Shown in pieces: positions 10,458-20,860 of a stretch of 64,000 nt of DNA (within the stretch, counting starts at the first letter, position 1; each line of letters opens with the position of its first letter). The stretch is taken from positions 2,852,001 to 2,916,000 of the forward strand of contig NC_018397.1 of NCBI RefSeq assembly GCF_000208865.1. The letters are read 5' to 3'. Under the pieces are notes generated by a model that saw only the letters and a program-made list of their open reading frames with translations, searched no databases and was not told the origin of the DNA. The stretch comes from Neospora caninum Liverpool. Its lineage: Eukaryota; Apicomplexa; Conoidasida; Eucoccidiorida; Sarcocystidae. The position numbers and the translations under genes are program-made.

Positions 10458-13400
10458 CTATTGCCCCCGTTGAACTCCTTCCACAACTGGAAGAGAACGT
10501 TTTCTCACTACTGAGGAGTTGTGCTCGGAAGCCGCGTAGTGTTCCCAGTTCGAGTTCGAGAGCTTCCCACCAACAACTTGGTCAGCCTGCGGGGCTTGGT
10601 GGGTGATCAAGTTCATCTTGAGAGTGTCGGAAATCGCATCCATGAATTCCTCAGTTGTCAGGTAGTCGTTGGCCTGAGGCGCATGCAGACAGGCGGGCGA
10701 GGCGAAAATTGTGCTCATCTTTTTCCCGCGGTGTCTCGAACCGGAAGCACTCTTTTTCCCACCCACGCATCACGTAGAACCCACAACTGTCTGTACACAG
10801 GAGCCCAGCGGTGTGCGGACGCAGACGAAGGGGAAGGCAGAGGGAAGGCACGCAGCCGGCCTAAAATGAGACGCAGGGGCGCGACTCCGAGAGGCCCGCA
10901 CAAAAAAACTCCGCGTGCGAATGCATGCAGCGGCTGCTTTGCACTTCTCTCTTTTCGCCTGTTGTTAGCGCCTGATTCACGAGGAAACATCCACCGCAGC
11001 GGACGAGGTGAAATCGAGGAGAGAGCCACACCCGCAGACAGCGACACGGAGGGAGAGGCGACTCGACTGACGGCGAGCGTCTTCGCCTCCGACGGGGACA
11101 AGCACTCCGCCGGATGCTCTGCATGCACTCAGTACCAAGTTGAAGAAAACCTACCGTAACTTTGTCGGCGCCTTTGACGCAGATCGCGAGGTCCTTCGGC
11201 ATCGCGCCGTTCTCAACTGTCTGGATGCACGCGCGCTCGAGAGCGAGGCAGAACTGTCCCAGGCGGTCGTTGCCGTCCAGCTTCGCCCTATATTCGGAGA
11301 AGGCAGGAGGGAAGCAAGCGACACAGCGGATGGACCGCGCTCTCGGAGCTATGCAGACGGCTTTCGCAGCGGAGTCGAGCGAGACTAAGAAGGGGCCGAG
11401 TAACTTTGGACTCGACATGAAACACAACGTTCACCTCCCGGCACCAAACATGGGCGAACTCGTTGCTTGTTCGAATCGTTGATAACCCTTTCAGGTGTAC
11501 AGGCATATATGGACGGGGGGGCGGGGGGGGGGGNNNNNNNNNNNNNNNNNNNNNNNNNNNNNNNNNNNNNNNNNNNNNNNNNNNNNNNNNNNNNNNNNNN
11601 NNNNNNNNNNNNNNNNNNNNNNNNNNNNNNNNNCGAGAGGCGACAGAAGTCAGAGAAGAAGAAGAAGGAAGAGAAGAGCAGAGAAGCGAACCCTCGGTGA
11701 TGCGCGGGAGGAAGCGCCTCTGCAGCGGAGAAGAACTCAGCACGGAAGAGGAGGAGAGAAAACGGAATTCGGCCAGAGGACCCGTCGAGGAAACGCCCTG
11801 CGACAGTCGAGCGCAAGACGATTCACTCGGCACAAAAAGAAGGTAACAGACTGCCTATCGGGCATCTGGTAGGACCGATATTGGGGGGGGGGGGGGGGGG
11901 ACGGAAGGGCTGATTCTCTCTCGCACCCCGCGTGTTTGCCCCCGGGCGTCTTCAATTCTTGGATGGTTAGATATCTTTAGAGCCTTCGGGGGAGGTGGCT
12001 CTGGCGCCTTTCGCGTACCTGTGAGCCAGGCCACGAGTCCAGGCGAAGATCGAGGCGATGGGATTCGTCGATGTTTTCTGCCCTTTCTGGTGTTGACGGT
12101 AGTGGCGCGTGACGGTGCCGTGCGCAGCCTCACTCACGACCGTCTTCCCGTCTGGGCAGACCAGAATGGAGGTCATCAAACCCAGCGACCCGTAGCCCTG
12201 GAAACGCGCCAAGCAGAGCAAGCGATCGAGAGGCCAGGCGAGAGTCCACGCCGCGAGACAAACACAAGATCGCGGGAGAAAAAGCAAAGAGCGACAGAGC
12301 CACGAGAGACCGAACCATGAGCGAACGATCCGAGAGACATGGCGCTCGCCCAAACAGAAGACGAAGAGATGGCGAGGGAGCAGCGAGGGCGACGCAAACA
12401 ACCGTAGCGCGTGGATCGCACGTGGGGAAACGTGTGAAGGTGGAGGACAAGACCCAAAATAGGCACAGGCGAAAGGCTTGTGGGACGCAGGAATGGAGAC
12501 AGCAAGGGGGGAAAGGCCCCCCGAGATTGGAGACGCGTGGAACAGTTTCGGCTGACTCGAGGCTTCAAGCGAGCGATGTTCAGGGACGCGTCCACGCTTC
12601 AGAAGAGCGTCGGTTTAGAAACTGGAACCGAAGCATCTGGCGTCTCACCTGGGCGACAATATCGGACTGGACATCGCCATCGTAGTTCTTGCACGCCCAG
12701 ACAAATCCACCCTCCGACTTGAGAGCCTGAGCCACCATATCATCGATCAATCGGTGTTCGTACCAAATGCCTTGCTTCTCGAACAAGGGCTTAAATTGCT
12801 CATCGTAATACGCCTGGAAAATGTCTTTAAACATGCCGTCGTACTGCTTCAGAATCGTGTTCTTCGTGCTCAAGTACAGCGGCATGTTCTGCATAACAGA
12901 CAAAATCGCAATCGCGTTCACACGAGCACGTTTTTGTTGCTCCACTACAAGCCGAAAGCCACGTTGCTTTAAACTGGGTTTTCCAGGCCGTTCCTGTGGA
13001 GCAACGAGGAGGCACTGTAGGAGCCTTTCTTTATTTAATTGCAGGTCGGCCGAAAGCAGGCACCGAGACTGCGAGGAAGAATACAGGACAAGCCGCACGT
13101 GCTACCTCCCGACGACGAGGTGTAAATAGGCCGCATCAGCCACCGCGTGCTGTGCGCTCTTCTCTCCCTGTCAAAGCACAGCTCCGCAGTCGAGCTGGCC
13201 AATGCAATTCCGGCCCTACGCAGACGCATATACAAGATAGAAATACATGCATGCAAACGTGCATACAACTAGATAGAGATAGAGACGGAGACGCGTAGGC
13301 GTAGATATACGCGTGCATGCATTTATGTTCAAGTTTGTGGCGGGTCGGTGCCCTATACATCAACGCGTCTGAGACAGCCACGTCGAGGGCCGCCCGTTTT

Positions 13401-15150
13401 GTAGCACCTGTTGCAGCGCGAATTTGAAGGAGCTGAGAGCGAATCCGCGGATGCTGGCTTCTGTGTTGTACATGCCGAGCATGACGCCGGGGCCGCTGAA
13501 AGAGAAAACTTTCTTCTCCACGCGTGCACCTCCAGCAGGGGTGAAGGAAATGGTGAAGTCTCCTGGGCCTTCGCAGACGAGCGACTCTGCCTTGTACTGG
13601 TCACCGTAGGCGTGACGACCAATCACAATCGGCTTTTTCCATCCAGGCACCAAGCGCGGTACGTTGCTGATCAAGATGGGGGCGCGAAAGACCGTGCCGT
13701 CCAAAATATTCCTGCAAGTCACAGAGCGTGCGGGCAGCGCAGAGCAAGTCTCCAGCAAAAGCTGGAAGCGAGACTGAAACAAATGCTACCCCTTCCCACG
13801 CAGGCAACTAAACACACAACCATATACAGATTTATATATATATATATATATATATGTATTGCTGCACACAACCACATGTGTATATATATGGACTTTGGAT
13901 GGGGTTCCAACCGCCCTTTGGCTCTCGAGTGGCGCGGCGAGAAAGAAAGAGACCAAAGAGAGGCGAAGTTGAAAGAGGGAAGGAGGAGCTTGGCGCCGAC
14001 GCAGCAGGAAGGAGAGGCGTAGGCTGACGCGGGAAGAGAAACGAATTCACGAAGGAGACGAAAAAGGCGACACGGAAAGGAAGCAGAACGTCGGCTAGAA
14101 TGCGCGTGAACGCGTTGTACGGAGAGCAGAAGGAGGACTCCGAATCAAAACGTTAGAGAAGACAGCGCCTGTCAGAAAACGGGACGCAAGGCGAACTGCG
14201 CATGCGGGTCCCAGAGCAACGCAAGGAAGTCGAGCAACTGAGCGGTGACTGTTCTCGTTATTCCTCGGCTTGTTGCAACCCGTCCGTTTTTTCAGAGAGG
14301 AAACGCGACTCGCCGCGGGCATTCCCTGTACATCTGGAAATGTGTGTGTGTACGCGCCCGTTTCTGCTTTTTTCACTAAAAGATACACAGATATGCATGC
14401 CTGTCCCGCGTGTGTACATAAAAGCCTAGATCCTATATATATGTATATCCGGGGAGAATGTTCATGCAGCTCGTCTCCTAGCAAAGCCGTGTCTGTTGAG
14501 CGCTTTGTTTTTCCGGGGTTTTCTCAGCCGATCAGGTGCGCAGGTCTTTCTCTGTACCTGATCGTGCCGTTTGGGCTTTTCCACATCTTCTTCAAATTGA
14601 ATTCCTTGACGCGTCCTTCGTCGGGCGTGATTGTTGCACACTTGATCCCGACGTGGCACTTTTTAATGGCCTCTGCAGCCTCCAGAGTCACCTTGTCTTC
14701 CGTCTGGTCGCGGTTCGTGACGCTCAAGTCGTAGTACTCGAGCGGGAGTTCAAGGTACGGGAACAAGAGCTTTTCTTTGATCCACGCCCAAAGAATCCGG
14801 GTCATTTCGTCGCCGTCCATCTCCACAACTGGGTTCGCAACCTGGATTTTCCCCTCCAAGTTAAACGCCCCGCCCGTCGCCACGCTGGAGGCGAAGAACC
14901 GAGACGGGGGCTGCGGCTGCGCAGGGCGGGAACCATTCTTTCCAGGTTGGACTGGAGAAAGTCCCAGTCCGGAAGAAAGGGAAGAAGGAAGTGAGGAAAC
15001 CGCGCTGCAAAGCGGGGAAGAAGACAGTCCCGGTCGGCCGCCGCAGGTGCCTTTCGTCGAGAGTGCAGAGCGAGAGGCGGAATTGAGAGAAGGGGGGGGC
15101 AGAGCGGGGCTTGTCGCCCTAGCGGACATTCGGCGAAGAGCGAACGCCAT
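10458..15150 (-). CDS. IDH: NADP-dependent isocitrate dehydrogenase, probably mitochondrial
   Basis: Six exons in minus-strand order join in frame to 554 aa: 15150-14558, 13711-13408, 12888-12649, 12197-12019, 11287-11155, 10673-10458. The catalytic domain starts near residue 101. It carries [18 protein letters not shown], the substrate loop [44 protein letters not shown], the catalytic block [31 protein letters not shown], and the NADP-binding [11 protein letters not shown], all diagnostic of homodimeric eukaryotic NADP-IDH. The enzyme decarboxylates isocitrate to 2-oxoglutarate and makes NADPH. Residues 1-100 are Ser/Ala/Arg-rich without acidic residues and include SRFFASS, typical of a mitochondrial presequence. 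About 49 residues follow the usual family end ([15 protein letters not shown]), which is unusual. Intron 4 (11288-12018) contains an assembly gap, but all exons are intact. Confidence 0.95.
11534..11633. other. assembly gap (100 N)
   Basis: Exactly 100 N, the conventional length for a gap of unknown size, lie inside IDH intron 4. A G-run interrupted by one C (11515-11533) abuts it on the left and the inverted NOP14-intron copy on the right. Confidence 1.
11634..11877. repeat. inverted 244-bp copy of NOP14 intron 8 sequence
   Basis: This is the reverse complement of 7757-8000, full length with one visible substitution. It starts exactly at the last N of the gap and ends a few bases before an 18-G run. 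Being trapped between a gap and a homopolymer suggests a misplaced contig end, though a true recent duplication cannot be excluded. Confidence 0.95.
11883..11900. repeat. poly-G tract (18 G) in IDH intron 4
   Basis: An uninterrupted run of 18 G follows the inverted copy directly. It is a likely polymerase or assembly stop point. Confidence 0.95.
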
Positions 15151-16900
15151 CTTTCTGAGAAAAACGGAGGGAGTCGCGCGCGTTAAAATCGGCGAAACAC
15201 TCTACGCATAAACAAAATGAACGGAGAAGGGGGGCGGCCGAAACAGAGCCACCAGATTTCGGAGAAACGGCGCGAGAGAGTACTCAGCTGCTAGTAACGG
15301 AACTACATAAGCAGACAATCGATGCACGCGAAGAGACAGACCGCAGGCCTTACGGGGCTGGGACAAGCTGGATTCACCCAACGGTGCTCTGGTGTTCAAA
15401 AAAAAAACAACCTTCTCTGCTCCTTCACACTTCCCGCACGGGCGCCAGCGCACATGCAAAGCGACTCACGCGCACACCACACGCCTACGCACGAGGGCCG
15501 CACTCAATTTTTGCAAGGCCGCGCAAGTGAAACAGAACTTTCAAACCCCAAAGGACGTCCTTGCAGGACATGTCGACAGAAAGACAATGAGGCGTGTTGT
15601 CTGAGGTGGGAAAAGAGAATTGCGGCAAGCGCGTCCTTGCTCGTGTGTGTCGAAACGGTTTCTAGCAACACCGTCAAAACAGCGAGTCTTCCTCGTGTGT
15701 TCAATCTCTCTGAACGCTCCTAGTGCGACATTTACAGCAGCGTTGTTTGCTGTGTCTGAATCCCGAGGGGCCATTGTGGTTCTGCGAGATTTTTTGAATC
15801 AAACAAACGCATGTTCTGTGGAGTAAAGACACGTTTGCTGACTTCGAGCCAGCAGGTCGGCGGTCTGGGTCGTGGCAAGCAGGGACAAAACCTCAAAACC
15901 TTACGTTTGCTGCCGATGCTGTGTTCTATGTGTTCGTCGCCGTTCGGCAAGAAGCGATCAGTTTCCCCTGCTGATAAAAAAGAGAGCAATGTGCTGGGCC
16001 ATGGTGGTCCCTCAGGAGGTATCCGTTTCTGCATCTGCAAAGTGTCACACTGAGGATTACCGGAGTTGGCTCGAAAGCGCGCCGTCAACGGTTTTTCTCG
16101 TTTTGCGTTATCGCTTGTTTGGCGCTCTATCGGAATCCCGTTACTGCTCAGTTGTTTTACGTACATGACGGGGTAAATGTGTGAACATTTTGCAACGGAG
16201 ACGTGAAAATCTACGCAGTCACTAGCAGGCATCGAACGAATTACAGTGTTAGCACCCGCCAGTTCCCCGATCGACAATCATTGTTGGAATGGGATCGCTT
16301 GCTCCACACAGTTTTTCGAGCCTGTTTGCACTCCCCTCCCGTGTTTCATTTCAAAGTTCCCGCGCGGTACGGTTACACTATCGGTTACTCAGAGTGTTTA
16401 AGCTTACAAAAAAGGTTCTACATTCTTCAGTATACAAGGATGGTGTATCTTGCTTATCTTTATTTAAAGTAAACTTTTGAGGGCACTGGCCATCGCTCGT
16501 ACGAGCGGAAATTGCTACCGGCGCACAGCAGCCGTGTCATCCTCCCAGTGTGTCGACTGTTTTTGCATGATCTCCTGGAAACGGCTCAAGAGCGAGAAAA
16601 GGCGGAATGCTCTCGCAAGTCCAGGCGCGACGATGGTCGTCACGGCGATTTCAAATATTTATATGGAGACAGTTCCGAAGCCGTACTCACCACGCTGAGG
16701 CCGGAAGCACGGTGCATTAACCGTGGAAAGAGAAACAGCCCAAGTAATGAGAAACAACAGGATAACTCCCTAGCATCAGCCGTCCGTAGTATCTGAGAGT
16801 CGAACTATTATGTCCATCCCACACCATGTTCCGATCCCGCCTTCGTTCAAAAAAGGTAGCTGCGTTTTTTAGCGCAGCATTACGATTCATTTATTTGTTG
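15151..16900. other. spacer between IDH start and ARMT1 3' end
   Basis: No gene is supported. It should hold the IDH promoter and 5' UTR (left part on this map) and the ARMT1 3' UTR (right part). The short ORFs in it show no family motif. Confidence 0.55.
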
Positions 16901-19897
16901 TCACACCGCCGTTGTGTTTTGCTGCCGAGGGCTGTAGTAGTGGATCACGCCCCACCTGTGAACGAACAAAGCACGTGGCAAAACGGTGCATCTGGGTCTT
17001 GCACTTCTGCCGACGCACGCACTTCATACGAAATATTTCGAAAGCGTGGAAGCTGATTAGCCGGACATACATCCAGATGCCCACAAAAACCATCACGAGT
17101 ATCCAAGTGGTGGTGACACTCGAACTCCCTCTATGAGCTACGTTAGTACGTAGTGTGTCGCTGTCGCACGGTTTCTGAACTTACTTTCCATTAACCATCC
17201 AGCACTTGTCTGCCTGTTGGGCATGTCTTTCCTGCTCTGCTGGAATACCGCACCTGAAAACCGGGCAGTCAATGGATATCGAACACACGATGGTAATGCG
17301 CAGTTAGAGGACATGAAGCGACACATACGGGGGGGCTCATACGTGTCTGTTTCAGGATCCGATACCACCAGAAAAAAAAAAGCCAACCCAAAAGTGCACT
17401 CGACGCCATCTCGAAACACTTACGCGATATTGCCCTTGAGCTTGCGGAGCGCCAACAGCGGGCATGGCATGTACTGCGCCACCTCGGAGAAGGGAGTCTG
17501 CATTGACCAAGCGCGGTCGCCTGTGGAGAGAGAATCGAATCAACGTCGAAACGAAAGAAAAATGTGCATCCATGTTGGGATGCTCCCAAGCCGCAAAGGG
17601 CTTTCAAAAACTTGTTTTATGCGCTGTCTTTTGCCCGTTTTGCACAAATGCTGGCCCAGCTCCTCCCGAGAGACACGAATCACGCGGACTGTAAATGTAT
17701 ACGCTATTGCTCAAGCAGCGCCACACACAGTAATGGTCACGTTTCCTTTCAAATACAAAAACGGGCTCGAGGCTCCCCAAAAACTCGGTCTCACCAAGAA
17801 TGTGCCTGTAGTTTGCATCGCCCTTGCTGATAACAACGGCAGCATTATCTCGCAGCTCCTTGTAGAGCTTGCTCGGCATTTCCGAGTACTCGAAAGGCAT
17901 GCAAAAGTAAGCGTGTGCCTTCACCTCCCATTTGCCGCTTTCCACGTACGAGCGCCACAAATCCGCCAGCGCAGCGACGGAAGTTCTCTGAGATACCCAA
18001 AAACAAGAACGGCAGCATACAGCACAAGCTTGCAAACGGTTCCTGACGACTCGAAGATGACGATCCCTGCCGGCACTAATGTCTTGCCCTCTGGATATGA
18101 ACCAAACACGGGTAGATACGTTCCAGAGACCATCGTGGATAGTCCATAATCAGGTCGATACATCAATACCATGTATCGTTCACAAAGTAAGCCGTGCCCT
18201 CGAGTCCAGAAGGGGTGCAACATATTGACGGAAACCGCACGGTCATCGTCTACAGATAAATGCACGAAGAGTCGCTGTCAAACCAGGAATAGAGCTGCTG
18301 TAGGCACATTTCACTCAGGAGGCGGTGCCGTCTCTAGTCCATCCGTTTTTCGAGAGATACAGACTGTGTACTGGCGCACGCATCCGGGCCACGCACAGAC
18401 TGGCAAATTTCACCCTGTATACAACATATCATACCCCTTAACAATGGCAAGTGCTCTCGTCTACAGTCCGCTCTTTTATCTGAACGTACCGCTGCAGTAG
18501 CCTGTTGTTGAATCCAGTCGTAGGTCAGCTGGAAGTCCTTCGGTAACGCATCGCTCACAAAAATCGGGTACTGCTTGACGTAGAAAACGATTTTGTCGAC
18601 GACTTTATATTCCAGGAGAACGCATGCCAGCCACATGTCAGTAACGACTTCCGACCCCGCATTGTCTACGAAGATGAACGCAGAGCGTTGCCTTTTCTCT
18701 CCTGCTTGAGTCTGGGCCGAGCCCCCCAAAGCTACCAGAGTTTGCACGTCTTCGAAGAAGGCCTCAAAGTCGTCGCAGAGCAAGCGAGACGTATCGTCAT
18801 CCTCTCCTAGAGTGGAAGAGGCTGTGGTATCCTGGCCCATCTCGACCTCCGCATCGTGATGGTTGCATGGCCAGAGACTGAGATCTGCAGCATTTCCCTG
18901 AAGCGCGCCAACAATGGCACTCCGTAGACCAGCTTTAAACACTAGCGGATCGTTCGACGTGCAGCCTGTTGTACCATGCATGCGTTGTAGGGACTCCCCA
19001 AACCGAAGCAGCATCGGAACACATCCGCGAAGACCAGCATGTTTTTGTTTCTCGAAAGGGTCATAACGCGTTGTGAAGTGGCGAAAGGCATGGGCAACGC
19101 GTCGATAGAAATACAACTCCGCTACTAGCCAAGGAGCAGTGGCCCACGTCGCGCCCTTCTCAACCCACTTTGCCAGGATGTCATTCCACAACTGTACGTC
19201 TGCCTTCTCCACGTCCACTGAGTATGCATTACTTTCTCCTGCTTCCTTCTCCGATTCTTCAACCGCAGACAGATACTGGAGGGGCGACGTGAGCGATTCG
19301 GCCATTTCGGCGTCGAGCGCCCGCAGGCGATGTAAACATTGCGGGTGGTCTTCTAGAAACGCTTTGTTCTCGTCAAATATGCGCTTCAAAATGTCGTCTC
19401 GCAGACGCGAGTTCATGGTGTTGTATGACTGCAAATTAACACGCAGAACGGCAAAGTGCAGGTGTTCACACTCCCAAGCAGCGACGCGTTCACTATATTA
19501 ATAGGCACTCACGCCGAACACACCATCCACCTATATGCAGACGTTGCAGTGACAAGGTTTGGTGTTCAATAACGGCGCAGCACACGCCCCATCCCCGTTT
19601 TTTCCAAAACCTTACTTGACGCGGTTTATCTTTCCGCGCCCGTGCTGATTCTACAGTGTGTTGAGTAAAACTGCAGAAAAAAGCATTAGCGGTTCATTTC
19701 CTGCCAAGCACAGTTCACTTCAAAGGACATCTTACCCAAGTCCCCGGTTCGTCGGAGAGAGTGACTGGCGGAAGACCGGCACTCGACGGGCGGCACTGAT
19801 GGAGATCTTGCATGTCGTTGTATTGGTCAAGAAGGTTTGCGTTTTCGTCCGCCGCGGATGCTTGCGCGGACGCGGCGTTGTGAAGCGTCCACGTCAT
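16901..19897 (-). CDS. DUF89 / ARMT1-family protein (metal-dependent damage-control phosphatase)
   Basis: Six exons join in frame to 504 aa: 19897-19736, 19428-18490, 17987-17795, 17520-17424, 17253-17185, 16955-16901. The start has the strong coccidian context TTCAAAATGAC. The order of conserved blocks follows human ARMT1 (C6orf211): SYNTMNSRLRDDILKRIF, APWLVAELYFYRRVAHAF, FIFVDNAGSEVVTDMWLA (near residue 308, the metal-binding DN motif), VKQYPIFVSDALPKDF, SGKWEVKAHAYFCMPFEY, VISKGDANYRHILG (near residue 420), and a GKWGVIHYYSP-type end. DUF89 enzymes are Mn- or Ni-dependent phosphatases acting on damaged sugar phosphates; methyltransferase activity was reported for the human protein and later disputed. 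A 55-nt last exon encodes the tail. No signal peptide is seen, so a cytosolic or nuclear location is inferred. Confidence 0.9.
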
Positions 19898-19954
19898 TTT
19901 GAAGGGGGTTTGACAAACAAAAACTCACGACGAAACTTTTCTCGGGACGGGCTT

Positions 19955-20860
19955 TTAGACTTCTGTAGCGGATCGTCTGTCCTCTTGATGCTCCTCCTCG
20001 AAAGCCTCGTCGACTCTAGGTTGAATAAGATAGATGAGAAGCGGACGGCACCATTTAATGGCACAGGTCAGAGCAGCTACAGCCAGGGCTGCACCAACGA
20101 CAAAAACGGTGGAAAGATACGGTTGGATGAACCACAGAACCACCACTGCCGAGACCAAGTAAGGAGACAGGGTCCACAGCCACCGCAGAGCATTTAAGTA
20201 ATCCATTGAAGGCTTTTCTGCGCCGAGGAAAACACAATTGTGGCATTCAATCCTTAGTAACAAGACACGAAAATTCGGTCACTGACGAGACGCGCGGTTA
20301 TCAGCCAGCAGACTTGTTAGCGCCTGGGCCAGTACGAGCATTTTCGGTTCATCCGCAAGACATCCGCTCGAGGGCGCAGTTGAGTATTTTGAGTCTGAAC
20401 TGGGGTGATACACTGCAGATATGGTGTTTGGAGAGCCCTCAACACTAGGTAACGTGGAGCGGCACGTTCTGACCACCGGTTCTCTCTGGTCACACACGCG
20501 CGTGTCTGCTGTTAATTTTGTTCCGCGAGGTCAGGGGGAAAGTGCTTGGCAGATGAAGTTAGTTAGCTCTGAATCTGATTTGCCATGGATGCGCAGCGGA
20601 AAATGAAGAGCCACAAAACAGTGGAACAGCAAGCCTTAGGCGTCAACGCGCTGGCCCGTCGAGCACAACGGGCCGATTGCTGTCATAATATAACCTAGAA
20701 GGTGGCATTTCCAGTGTCAAATGACTCACCGTGGGCCAGTTGATTCTCCGTTTGTTCTTAAAAGGGAACGATAAAAACGAAGGAGGACCGAACCACTCGG
20801 AGGGATCCTCGTTTTGCCTGAACTGTTGCTCATCGATGCGCAAAGCCGCCGCGAGTCAGC
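19955..20860 (-). CDS. hypothetical small membrane protein, two predicted TM segments (5' part unresolved)
   Basis: I do not recognise the family. The best supported part is the last exon (20217-19955), which starts after a good acceptor (CGGCGCAG). It joins in phase to an exon ending at 20287 with donor GTCAGT, which encodes CLADEPKMLVLAQALTSLL. The last exon encodes two hydrophobic segments, WTLSPYLVSAVVVLWFIQ and STVFVVGAALAVAALTCAI, then an acidic tail ending DRRSATEV. A further exon ending at 20730 with a perfect GTGAGT donor encodes WFGPPSFLSFPFKNKRRINW and probably belongs to the same gene. An Arg-rich FFAT-containing piece near 21050 could be a mitochondrial presequence. The start codon and middle joins are uncertain. 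The stop lies only 57 bp from the ARMT1 start codon. Confidence 0.45.

Noticed and set aside
17217..18149. 310-codon plus-strand frame
   Set aside because: It lies opposite ARMT1 exons 3-5, whose motifs and splice phases are clear; no motif in the plus reading.
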